Below are positions 37,320 through 49,300 of a stretch of DNA of 64,000 bases, one piece after another. The DNA is taken from NCBI RefSeq assembly GCF_933775445.1, contig NC_065873.1:7502001-7566000 (forward strand), given 5' to 3'. The first letter of the stretch is position 1; each line of letters starts with the position of its first letter. A program made the position numbers and the translations under genes. The notes beneath the pieces are model-generated. The model was not told where the DNA came from and ran no database searches. It was given only the letters and a program-made list of their open reading frames with translations. The stretch is from Argentina anserina. Taxonomy: Eukaryota; Streptophyta; Magnoliopsida; Rosales; Rosaceae.

Positions 37320-39139
37320 TAGACCTGAAGAACTCAAGTCTATGGCTAAACGACGCTTTACATGGAACGAATTGGTGGACAACTAATTAGATTGAGTCAT
37401 TGAGGTAGTTAATCAATGGAAAGGTTATCAGAAGATACAAAGATGCAAGGATCACCTTATTTTTGCTAATGATAATGATGTGTGGAATCTTATTCCCCAT
37501 GTTCCTAGACAAAGTTCTTTAACTAACTTGCAGAACTGGCTTAATGAAATTCTTTTCAAGTGCCCGCCAGGGTCGCAAAGGATGGCTTGTTAGCATGTTG
37601 GCATCTTTGGAAAACCCGAAACAATGTTATTTTAATTTCCGAGCTGCCACTGCGTCTTCTCAACACATTGCTATTGCTACGGCCTTGCTAGGTTTTGCTT
37701 AACGCAATGCTATTAAGAAGAATCGAGAGGTTGCTGCGCCTATCTCACAAGTCACAATAGATCAAGTGAGTTCCCCCCAGCCCCAAATTAGTGTAAGTAC
37801 GGAGCAGTCACTCCTTCAGCGGCTGCTACGGGATTTGTCATCCGTAATTCTGATAGCCTGGTCATTTGTTTCGAAGCAAGGAGAATTCACACCAACTCTG
37901 TCATTGTAGCTGAAGCTTCTCCTCTAAAGGATGGCCTAGTTGCTGCTCCTGATCTTTGTATCACCTCTATTCATATTGAAGGAGATTCAGCCACGCTAAT
38001 TAAGTGCGTGAATGAGAATCAGAAAATCCCTTGGTTGGTTTTGTCTCTGGTTAAAGATATGAAGTCCCTCCTGGCTAGCTTCACTCATGTCACCATTGAT
38101 CATATTTTGCGTGAAGCTAACTTCTTGGCGGACTATTGCTGTGGTCGGTCTTACGGTCTTACCTTAGATAGCTCTTGCAGATGGATTGGTAGCATCCCCC
38201 CTAAGGCGATTCGAGCGTTTGAACTGGATTGTTTGGGTGTTAGGGGTGGACTTCGGTCTATTCGGTTCGGTCTTAAACATGAATCAAAAACTGAATTGAA
38301 TTTGAACTTTGGTTCGGTTTAGTTCGGTTTACGGTTTTAAACATGTAAAACTGAAAACTGAACAAATCGGTTCAGTTCGGTTTGGTTTTTTTTATTTCTA
38401 AAAAAAACTGAATTAAACTAAAATTGACATATTGAATGTTTTGGAGTTTTCCCTTTTTTTTTACTTATTTGAAAAAAATATAAATATGAATATATAACTA
38501 CAATAAAACTGAAAAATAAGGGCTTAAATTTAATATTGTAGGCAACATACCACTCTCAATCCTTTATTTACACGACATCTTGAAATTTTATAGATGCATA
38601 TATGTATATAACTATGCATATAAATATATTTATATGTGTATATATATATGCATATATATATATATTCTTATATATATATATTAAAAATATTTATTCTTAT
38701 ATTATATTGAGGCGGATTTAGTAATTACACATCCGCTTATATATATATATGTATGTTTGTTTTAGCAAACTTATTTGAAACATACATATATGACCCTACA
38801 TATATATACATATATAGCACTACAAAAGAGAAACATATAATTATATATGATATAAAACCTAAAATCACATTAATCAAATCAAATATTCGGTAAGATAAAC
38901 GTAAAACGACATTGTTTTATGAATAGTTCGTTTTTCAGTTCGATTCGGTTTTTTATCTGCCCAAACTAGAAACCAAACTAATTAGTTCGGTTCGATTTTC
39001 TAAATTTTGATTCGGTTTTTTCTGATTTCGGTTTAGTTTTTTCAACTCGGTTTTCAGTTTTTCGGTTCGGAAACCCTTATTGGGTGTTGGCTGCCCTATG
39101 GGTGGATTTTTTTGTAATTTTATTTTCTATTAAAAAAAA
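37320..39139 (+). mobile_element. LINE 3' end with RNase H-like domain, split by a hAT element
   Basis: The clearest part is 37830-38240, which reads GFVIRNSD, HIEGDSATLIKCVN, HVTIDHILREANFLAD and FELDCLG, the RNase H-like domain found at the C-terminus of plant L1-type LINEs. After the inserted hAT element the frame resumes at 39088 (GCPMGGFFCNF) to a TAA at 39131-39133 and a short A run. Upstream (37.32-37.8 kb) is degenerate, with several stops. No reverse transcriptase or endonuclease is present, so this is a 5'-truncated dead copy or a related RNase H-like gene remnant. Confidence 0.7.
38241..39079. mobile_element. Non-autonomous hAT-like element (839 bp)
   Basis: An 8-bp direct repeat TTGGGTGT flanks it (38233-38240 and 39080-39087). 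The ends are TAGGGGTGGAC on the left and the reverse complement of TAAGGGTTTCC on the right. Both subterminal regions are packed with CGGTTCGGTTT words in inverted orientation, around an AT-rich core. No transposase is encoded. Confidence 0.8.
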
Positions 39140-39267
39140 CTAGGATCACCCTATCTAAATTGTAAAAAGAAAATTAAAAAATCGAAATTTACAAAATATT
39201 GTTATCAAGATAATTAGACATGAATAAAAATAGGGGTAAAGCAGAGGAGTGAGAAGCAGCAATAGAA

Positions 39268-41122
39268 ATGGCGGCAGTAGCAGCAGCAGCAGCACTAGGA
39301 GTCCCAACCCGGCTCCACCGTCTCCTCCACCACACACCACCACCCTCTTTCCTCATTCCCACCACCGCCATACCCCAACGTTGTCTTCCTTTCATCCCCT
39401 CACGCCTCTTGTGCTACTCTCTTCCTTCCACCAAAGCCTCTTTGCAGCCCACCCAACACCTCGATGAGAATGCCCAGATGGTCTTCGACTCTGAAAACGA
39501 GGATGAGGCTGGGAAACTGGATACCAACGACGCAGCCCGATTGAATTTAGACCCGGGCACAGTTCTCAAGAGAACCCGGGTCGACCCGGTCGACCTCCCG
39601 ACGCTTACAGTGAGGGAGAAGAAGGAGTTGGCTTCGTATGCCAACAGTTTGGGGAGGAAGCTCAAGTCCCAGTTGGTGGGAAAGTCTGGTGTTACGCCCA
39701 ATGTTGCTGCTTCTTTTGTTGAGAATCTTGAATCTAATGAGCTTCTAAAGGTAATGTTTCATTGTTTCTGACATATGTTGTGAAAACTCAACTTGTTTGT
39801 GTTTGTGTTTCTCATATTAGTTACATGTGTGAGATTGTAGATTATCCTTGAAGTGCAAAGTTGTTGGAATCTTATATGTGTAGGCATTCTCACTTAACTT
39901 GAAATGTCTAGAATTTAGGGGTTTTGGGTAAAATTGATTAGAGAGAATCACCATATAATTTGAAGATTAGGGCAGGGTTGAGCTAAGTTATTGAGGAATG
40001 TCGTTCATAGATACTACTTAGCTCTTTAATTTGGCAAAAGATTAAAAAAATTTGGAGAGTTATTTTCTTGTATATCAGTTTTAGCATTGGTAGTTGCCTA
40101 TGCGGTGACACAAGAGAATCGACTTTAATAGGTATTGAGTGTGTGAGCTAAGTGGGGTGTGCAAGGGATCAAGTGTGTGGGTATAAAATATAGCGTGAAG
40201 TGGTACAACTTGTAGTATTTTTCAGGTCCCTTCAGGTTTAAGATCAATCATACTTGTGGACACTCAGACAGGGAGATGGCCGCCGAAACTCCTGTTCTAG
40301 TGAATCTGATTTTCAAACATTTCCCCCTGCTTTTAGTTACTTTCCTGCTATCATGTTTGGTTGAAAAGGCTATTCAAACTACATCTATCATAAGCATCTC
40401 TTCCAATTAAGTACATATGAGAAGAACTTTTTTTTTTGTTTTTGTAGTTTTAGTTTTAGTTTTCGGATGTAGTATTCAAACCCCTTACCTCCTGCGATAC
40501 CAGGAAGCGGATATAAACCAATCCCTTGTCCTCAATATGGACTATGAGCCCGTTTAAAGCATCACACAAGTAACCAAGTTGGTATGGTAGTAAGTTCTTG
40601 CAACTCTCAGAAATTCTAATATGGAATTTTCCTAGTAGCCCTGCAACCAAAGTAAATGTACAATTAAAACTAGCTAAAAAAAGATGAGTTCTTGTTGTTG
40701 CTTTCAATATACAATTCCTTGGGTTTTTCTTTTATATTTATCAATATACTGTAGTGGACTGAAATATCTTTTGTGCTGATAGAAAAATAGAAAGATAACT
40801 TGTCTGCTCAGCTAACACTGGTTGCAAATTTGAATGTGGTGAACAGGTTAAGATACATGGGACATGTCCAGCGGAGCTTGATGATACGGTGAAGCAATTG
40901 GAGGCAGCAACTGGTTCAGTTGTTGTCGGCCAGATCGGTAGAACAGTTATCCTTTACAGGCCAAGTCTCACCAAGCTGAAAGCAGAGGAGAAAAAAGAGC
41001 AGATGCGGAAGATATTTTTAAAGCGAAAGCAGAGATATTCAAGACCAACATCTATGGAATTCCAGAAAAAGGGTAGACCGAGGATGTTGGTTCGTGATAG
41101 CCGTGGAAGACCCAAGGTCTAG
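39268..41122 (+). CDS. Single CRM-domain RNA-binding protein, probably plastid
   Basis: Two exons (39268-39750 and 40847-41122), one 1096-bp GT-AG intron of phase 0, 252 residues. Residues 1-60 are rich in Ala, Pro, Ser, Thr and Arg with few acids, fitting a plastid transit peptide. An acidic linker (DSENEDE) follows. The CRM/YhbY domain spans about 113-205: LTVREKKELASYA, the GKSG loop at 138-141, and LKVKIHGTCP across the exon junction, then GRTVILYRP. The C-terminus is basic (KRKQRYSRP). CRM proteins bind structured RNA in plastid intron splicing and ribosome assembly; the target here is unknown. The gene appears intact and lies next to MATE copies. Confidence 0.88.
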
Positions 41123-41169
41123 TTTCTGTCAAATTATGGTAATGGAACTCTGGGCGTGGTAAGAACTGC

Positions 41170-43010
41170 TCTATCACTTGTACCTTCAAAGTTATGCGTG
41201 TAAATACTATAGATTTTACCATGCCAAGGAAAATATAAACCAAAAGATCTCTTTGGATCATTCAGGGTGTATGTAGCTGACAGCTGAAATGTGGCCAAAA
41301 TCAACACCTTCGACAATATAGGATGTAAGTTCAGGAGTTGAGTATCTTTGGGAGGTGCGTGAATTTTGATGTTGATGCTTGTATTAAGCATGTTTGGAGT
41401 TGCAAGGACGAATATGCATATGCCATTTTACTTCATGTTCTTTGCCATTGCATCTGAAAATCAAAAATTTGCTCCCATAGTGTTACTTATTCATTTCAGA
41501 ACTTGTCATATTTCGGTTCAGAGGACATTAACCAAAAAGGTTGTACACACCTCACAAGCATACCAATAAGCTAATAAGCTATTGTTCTTGGACTCTTGGT
41601 GATACTTTTTATCGACATTGTTGAATGAGGGGGAAATATCACACTAAGATACTACTATTATAACGATGAGCAAAGTCAGCCAAATGATTCGTCACAAAGA
41701 TGCTTATCGGTAAATATGCTGGAATTTTCAACCGATTTTCGTTTCAGAGGAGAGGCAAAAATGTGTATTTAAAAAAAATGCAAAAGGCAAGTATGTATGT
41801 TGATGGAATACTGGTATGTCCTCTCCAGTAGGACGTCGATCAAAAATGTTGTAGACTACAGACCAAAGAAGCACACACCAATAACAAATATAGCCGCCTC
41901 GCAATGGACATGCCGGAACACTGGTAGACATGTCGGAACACCAGTTATTGAAACTAAGCTGGCAATAACTGAATCTATATTGGACCAGCACTTTGATGCA
42001 TGGAAGGAGTGGGAGGGATCTTCCCCATGTACACATTCAATCAACAGCTTTAAGTTTCCTTCAACAATCACCTCATTCACCTGCTTGTAGTGGTTTAAAA
42101 GTTGCCTTCACATAAGACAATAGCAGTGTGAAGACCTTCACGTAAAACAGTTGCCTCAGCAACATAGACTGATAGACACCGGGCCAGCATTGCCAAAGAT
42201 TTACCGGCAGCGACCTAAAGGTTACCATGGACATATCACAAAGCCGTTCACGTACTACAGCGTACACAGCCATAAAAAAAGTTTATGCTTACTAGTTACG
42301 ATGTCAGAGCTATATCCATATAGTTTACACATAATTTGAATCCAGTTTGAACTCCCAAGTTATTAGTCATAAAATTTTGACCAGGAAATTGAATACCCAG
42401 AAAGCAATACATGGTTTACCAAAACTAATATATTGTTGATAGTTGATGCATACAACATTTTTTGAGTGAGCTTCGGGGGACTTAATATCAAGAGGCTTGT
42501 TTTATCTGTACTCTTCCATCGGTAAACTATATGACGAACACAATCACTGGGTGATTGACAGAAGGGTGTAAAAGCCAATATCTAAACGAATTGATAGGTT
42601 GCAGAGAAGTAAACGAACACCTACCAACTTAGTGAAGGTGAGCCATAGACCTGAGTCAGTGCATCCCTTTTACAGCAAAAGCGCACAATATAAAGACAAA
42701 AATATGCATTAGCTTGCTAAAGCAGCTAAACGCGAGCGAAATTGTTGGTAACCTATGTTGTTTACACGCCATCTCTTTTTCACTGGTGTTGGTAGTTTCC
42801 AACCTAATTTAGTTGGTCATCTAACGAAGTGATCTTTACTTTCAAAATATATTCCTGCAATATAAAGCCTATTACCAGTGAGGCAGTGACAATACTTTGA
42901 ACTGTTTATAGTGGAGGAAAACTTGATATTACTATAAGGACACATTCTTATAAGGTTATTTCTAACATGGAGTTTTGAGATTGTTCTTATAAGGTTCTTC
43001 CGAACTGTCC
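41170..43010 (-). repeat. Relic duplicate of the MATE gene's 3' flank and intron
   Basis: 41.18-41.52 kb is similar to 45.48-45.77 kb, and 42.3-42.95 kb follows 46.84-47.25 kb (intron 11 of the MATE gene) in the same order. Shared words include TTTGGATCA, CATTGCATC and CATCCCTTTTAC. The MATE exons 12-14 that should lie between the two parts are absent. By eye the similarity is about 65-70 percent, so this is an older, eroded copy. Confidence 0.6.
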
Positions 43011-43507
43011 AGACAATCCAGTGAGGAAGCTGAATTTTGAGGTACGTATGAGGTATGACACATGGAGTTTGTGAATTGTGAGATGTTGCATTTGTGCATC
43101 GTAACATTCTGAACGAACTCGGCTTTAAAACTCGAGAAGTTTATATATGGATATGCACTGTGAAAGTTGGTCATCAGACTGTTCACTTCATTAGCAGGAA
43201 TCTGGAAAACCAAATGACTTTACTTTTTTTTTCGTATCCTCAATAAAACATGGCGGATGTCGATCCTTTAATATCAAGGAAAGTGTTTGACAACTCAATT
43301 TGACGTGTCTAAGCAAACTTGAACGAGAGTGCAGAATCCTAGTGTTTTTTTTTTTGATACGTGCAGAATCCTAGTTAAATTACGATATATCGTGATTATA
43401 GGAAGAATGTTTCCTATCTATTCGAATAAGAGTTGTGCTTGTATATTATATACACCCAATCTTGAGAAAATTACATATATCTCAATCAAATATCGAATTT
43501 CCTTAAA
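43011..43507. other. Intergenic upstream of the F-box pseudogene
   Basis: No gene is visible. A short word, CTTATAAGGTT, occurs twice near 42.95-42.99 kb. Confidence 0.4.
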
Positions 43508-45396
43508 CCCTAAGAGAGGAAAAATTAGGTGCAGAACGAGGAGATCCTGCCACGGCAGAATATCTCAGCGTATTGTGTTTGCCGGAGGACGTGGTGGAGG
43601 AAATCCTGTCCAGATTGCCTCCAAAATCTCTGATGCGATTCAAATGCGTAAGTAAATCATGGTACAATCTGATAAACTCTCCTATCTTTGTGGCCAAGAA
43701 CCCTTCTTATTCCAAGAACAACACTTGCATGAGTTGTATCCTCTTCCTGCGTACAGTCCACAAGGACAAAATCATCAAGGGTGAGAATGAACTTGCTTCA
43801 ATCCTAAGCAGTGAGTTGAACGACGATATCGTCATGGAAACTTTGCTTTCATTTGTCACTCTTGAAGATGATCAAAATGACTATGGTCACCCTGTTCAAG
43901 AAATTTTTTGCATCGTTTATATCCCATTGTAGGTCATTGTGATGGGATTGTTTGTATTTCTCCTTCTTTCGGCAAGGATGTTATTCTGTGCAATCCGGAA
44001 ATCAATGAAGATTTCGAATACCTTCCCAAGTCATGCCTCAAACATCCTAATGATTTCGACGATGGAGATGATTATTATGATACGTTTGGATCGTCCTCGC
44101 AAGCCGTAGGGTTTGGATGTGATGCAAAAGCTAAAGTTTACGAGGCTGTAAGGATTGTGTCAGATTTCTTCAAAACTCTACCTTCTTCTAGAGCAGAGGT
44201 TTTCACAGTGGGTTCTGCTTCTTGGAGAGAGATCAACTTTGATACGAAAGCCTGGGTTCATGGGGGACCTTCTTGTAACGTATGCTTCAAGGGTATTTGC
44301 TATTTCAATGCATATTCTGCAGCGTCTAGAGAAATCCTCATTGCAGTTGATATGGGTGAAGAACTATTTCATGAGATATCAATTCCAGAGAGTATCCAAC
44401 ATGGAGTTTGCTTAACGAGCCTTTCTGCGTGGAAAGAATCCATTGCTCTTATTTCCTACAATATGTATGACAAATCAGAGTTCCTAGATGTATGGGTGAT
44501 CGGTGGTGAGTCAATGTTTTAAAAAACGTGTCTGAGGAGGCGCAAGGCGTAGGCTAAAAAAAAGCCTTAGTCTTAGTTATCTAGGCACGAAAGGCGCCAA
44601 ATGCGAAAGCCTAAAAAAACAAACAAATTAGTTCAAGATTTTTTTTAATAGACAATTTTTTATTTAAAAAAATATTTTTTTAGATGGGGTCTTTTAGGTT
44701 TTGAGATTGAGACTTTAGAAATACCACATCTACCAATACCCTCTACCAAACCTATATTAGTGTTGGAGATGATGTTGTTGGAGGTGTCGGTGTTGGAAGT
44801 GATGGTGATAGTGACATTTGGATGATGATTTAAATGGTGATATTCTAATTGATGATGATGGCGATTTTTGAAGTTTAAAGCTAGTATAACATTGTTTTTG
44901 CTTCTTTTATATATATTTCAAGACTAGTTAGTACTTTAATATATTGATTTATGTTATACAAGGTGATTTGATTAATTGCATGATTTTGATATATATTTGT
45001 TATGAAGGAATAACCATTTATCATGTCTATTTTGATTACAAATAATGTTATATATAAGACTACATATAAGACTAATGAATGCACACGTACAAGAATTCAT
45101 ACATAAGGCTTACGCCTTTTGCCTCAAGGCTTACGCCTTGGCGAGACTTTTCCAAAAACGGCTCGGCAACGCCTTAGCCTGGTGTTTTTTGGACAAAGCA
45201 CGCAAGTATTGGACCTGTAGAATGTCACAGACCATTAAAATTTTGGAAGAGTGACGAGATTCTTATGCGTATTGATGATCGAAGCGTAGTCTCCTACAAC
45301 ATATGTACCCAGAAGCTCAAGTGTCTTCCATTTTATGCTGATGACTGTCTGGTTTATGTAAACAGTATTATTTCTGTAAAGGGAATCAAAAGCTAG
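43508..45396 (+). pseudogene. F-box (FBA-type) gene, broken and split by an insertion
   Basis: The F-box [28 protein letters not shown] begins at about 43579, and an F-box-associated beta-propeller-like region follows (GHCDGIVCIS, AVGFGCDAKAKVYEAVRI, SWREINF). No ATG precedes the F-box in frame; the nearest in-frame codons are TTG. A one-base loss in a T run near 43905 shifts the frame between 43573-43932 and 43908-44522. The frame then meets an insertion at about 44520-45186. The C-terminal end resumes at about 45187 (SIGPVECHRPLKFWKSDEIL ... LVYVNS) and stops at 45394-45396. Intact relatives recruit substrates to SCF ubiquitin ligases; this copy cannot make a full protein. Confidence 0.8.
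44520..45186. mobile_element. ~670-bp insertion with imperfect inverted ends
   Basis: It separates codons of the F-box gene. The left end reads AAAAAACGTGTCTGAGGAGGCG; the right end in reverse reads AAAAAACACCAGGCTAAGGCG. Near both ends there are many AAGGCG and GGCTTACGCC words, including a close inverted pair at 45107-45140. A TGTTTT word on each side may be the target duplication. No protein is encoded and I cannot fix the superfamily. Confidence 0.6.
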
Positions 45397-46331
45397 TGAG
45401 AGTATCGATTGATTAGTGACTTTGTTTTGAAGCCAAATTATGATTATGCAATACTTGTTTAGAGCTGCCTGTGCATGTGTGAACACTGGCCTTTTCCATG
45501 CAAAGGCATATATAAACCGAAAGTTTTCTTTGGATCAGTCTGACTGTGGCTGACATATGTGTCTAAAATCGACACTTTTGACAAACTTGGGATGCAAGTT
45601 TATGAGATGTAAAAGCACCTTAGGGAGATGCTTGAATTATGATGGTTGATGCTCGTATTACGCTTGAATATGCTATCATACTTCATGTTTTTCTTTGTCC
45701 ATTGCATCCGAAAATCAAATATTCAATCCCAGAACATTATGTATCTGCAATTCAGAACTTCGTATCGTTTATTTTTTCGGTTCAGAAATAGGCAAAAGGG
45801 CGTAATGTAGGAGGTCAACCAAAAATGTTGCATGTACAGATCTTACAAGCCCTAATATTTTGTATTCACAATGTTGAATTAGGTTGTATTACACCGAATA
45901 CTATAATATTGTTGGTGCTATTATTATCTATTCTCAGGATAATGAAGCCCCACACAGTAACATACTACTGCTCGTGCTGTGTTTCTAGCATATAACCTTA
46001 TACTTTTTTTTACTATGACAGCGTTTTGTTTCCAAAACCCATAAATCAAAAAAGACGGTCACAGAAGACATGTCAAGGCAGGAACTTTTAATTCCAAAAT
46101 TTCTAAAGTGCATAACAATTACAACAAGTGACCAAAGAGAACAAAGGTGCTGCTTAGACATACTAAATCTTGGGACCATTTTGTTATCAGTTCATCAATT
46201 CTAGAGGCAGCACCTCAGCTTCTACTTCTAGGGTCGATGAATGAATAAAGGCAGCCTCATATTGCAGAAAAAAAGTAATGGGGGCAACCTTATCCCCACT
46301 AGCTTTATCTCATGATTCATCTATTCCTACA
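45397..46331. other. 3' flank shared with the relic at 41.2 kb
   Basis: It contains the segment similar to 41.18-41.52 kb and the downstream region of the MATE gene. Its right part near 46.1 kb also resembles 62.12 kb, the flank of the second MATE copy. No separate gene is visible. Confidence 0.5.
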
Positions 46332-49300
46332 CTAAACAGCTCTGAGCTTTTCGAGTTCATACCGGCTCATATCTTCCGAGTGAAGTACACCATCCGGGGA
46401 TATAAGGCGGCATAGAGAGAGGAAAAACTGAGCCTGAGAAAGGAGATTCATTACTCAAAAAATCAAATAGGACAAAATCAAATAGGACAATCAGATATGT
46501 AAAGCCGTAGATTTTTCTTACCCATTGAAATCCTGCCAATGCCCACCAGACACCTGCTAAACCAAATCCCCTACTACTCACAAGCTGGTCATATGAAAAT
46601 GGGGAGAGAATGCGGTCAGGGTATCTTCAAAAAAAAAAACACAATAGCTGTTGAAGTAATTTAACAACACAAAAAGAACAAGACCGTACTAGCAGTAGAA
46701 GTGCACCCAAAGAGAAGCATCCACTCATTGACAGACTAATAAATCTCAGATCTCGTCCAGCCTGAAAATAAATGAACACTGCATTTAGAGCCAAATTTCA
46801 TACTTGTGATATCAGAGGACTATCTTCATATTTATACATTAATTGAATCCATGTTTGACTGCTTAATCATAACTGATAAAATACTGCCCTGGAATTTGAA
46901 TAACAACATTCTGAAATATAAGGGCAAAGAAATTTCATCACTTCCAGCTCCACAGAAATTTCCAAAACACCTATAAGGAGCATCAATGACCTTTGGGGGG
47001 CTTTATCTCAAGAGGTGTATGTTTATATGTACTTTCAGACTTTCACAATAGTTAATTTCTAGAAATAATTATTGGCAAAATGATTTAAAATGCCCTAAAT
47101 CTAAGGGAACTCTAGGCTGAAGAGAACTGAACAATCTTAGCGAAGGTGCGCGCCACAGGCCTGAAAGTGTATCCCTTTTACGGCAAAGCAATAGAAAGAC
47201 AATGACCTGTTGATCATATGCATTAGAGGTTTGTTACCAGTGACAATTATTGGAAAAGGAGGAAACAGATGTATCATCACCATAAATCGGACCTAAGATG
47301 GTGAATGGTTGGGTATACTGGTCCCCTTAAGATCAGTGCAGATTCCATGATTAATAAGAAAAATACCAAGAAACTCCCTCAGACATTTAACCATCTGTAC
47401 GTAAAAAATCTCATTCAAGGATCATAACTATATTAATTGAATTCCTTCCAAGAAGGTTGACATCATTAATATAGAAGATATAGACTCATAGTTTTCATCA
47501 ATATTTGGTTCAAAAGACAAAACAGAGCTTTTAAAGTATGCATTAGAAAATCATCAGTGAAGATAAAAGAAAATATACCAGTAATGTTCCCTCAAGGCAG
47601 TGAGTCGGGGGTGTTACAGCTAATGCAATGAAATATGGTATTAGCACCTTATGCATCTGCATCAACAAAAGATTGAGTATCAAGAGGAATTAAACTTAGC
47701 GAACTTTTTTTTAGTGAATACAAATCAGTGTAGATTAAATGGTAATTATTCACAGTACAACTAATAGTCACCAGTCACAACCCACTGATTGTAGCTTGCT
47801 GGAAAGCTGCATATATCATATACGTATAATAGAGCTATAAAACACAACTACATTTCCCCTTATGATGATACTATAGCACAAGTTATTAATCATGCCAGCA
47901 AAAGATATATGCATTGGGATTGTTTGAAAAAAGGGACAGAACCAACCTCTAGTACGATATTCTGATCAGGTGTAAAGATATTAGGGAAGAACCATGGAAC
48001 ACATGTTCCAACTATTCCTAATACTGAACCAAGAATAGTTCCGATGATGACAAGTGACTTGAGCAATGTACGGGCCTGTTCCATATCATAGGATTTTCAG
48101 AAGAAAGAACAAATAAAGATCAATATAGAATAGATTATGTTAATAGGACAAATTAAATTATATTTATTGAAAAAGGAGTTCTACATACAGTTTACTTGTT
48201 CACACTTCACAACAAAATACACGAGAACTTAATTCTTTACCTATAGTAAAATAAGAGTGATAAGTTGAATGTTATGACATCAAAAAGCTCGAGTATGACA
48301 AACCTTAGGCAAACTATGATTCACTCCAAACAGAAATTCCGGCATAAATGATTGTGCAGTTTGAGAGAGAGGTTCACCCCACATTGTACACATGCAGAAT
48401 GTTTGTATCATGACCTAAAGTAAATATAGATCATCAATACAAATAACAATCACTTGTCTCCAAAAGAAGATCAACTATTACAACATTTTTAACCGAAACT
48501 AACCTGATGAGCTGCCATGGTATGTGTACCCATAGATGTCGCAAAATAGACAAGGAGATAGTAGAAAGCCACCTGTACATAACAATCTCTCTTTTAGAGA
48601 ATGAAGTATATTCTAAGATTCCAAGTAAAAATATTTTGGTTGCATAAAGTGCTTCATATGTGATTCAGCTTCTCAAGTCAGGTGGCTTGATGTTCTTTCA
48701 ACTCCTATTTGGATTAAGGTAGGATTTCTCTTGAAATTCCATTAAGGTTGTCAACAAGCAACCTAAGTCTCCCATTTTCTTAACATGGCATGAGGATATC
48801 AATCTGCAACCTAGTCTCAAACAGATCAGTTGACAACCTAAGTCTCCCATTTTCTTAACATGGCATGAGGATATCAATCTGCAACCTAGTCTCAAACAGA
48901 TCAGTTGACAAAGTCTCCCATTTTCTTAACATGGCATGAGGATATCAATCTGCAACCTAGTCTCAAACAGATCAGTCCTTTTTTATTTCTAAAGAATTGT
49001 TTACTATGGATGGGGTATATGGACAACTTGGAGAAAGTTGAGAGTACTAAGGATGTTGTAGATTAGGTTGACAAAAGATAAAGAGAAGATGTTGTCGATA
49101 AGCAATGAATGCCAAATGATGAAACAATCGCATGCGTTTTTAAAACGGAATTGTAACCTTTGAAATCATTGTCACAAATACTGGAGCAGCAAGCCCAAAT
49201 ACTGTCAGAAGATCCTTGGATGATGGAATGGAGAGAGCATACCCTTTGTAACCTTTTTTGTTCAGAGCTTCAATGATCATATATCCTGCAACAACCTAAA

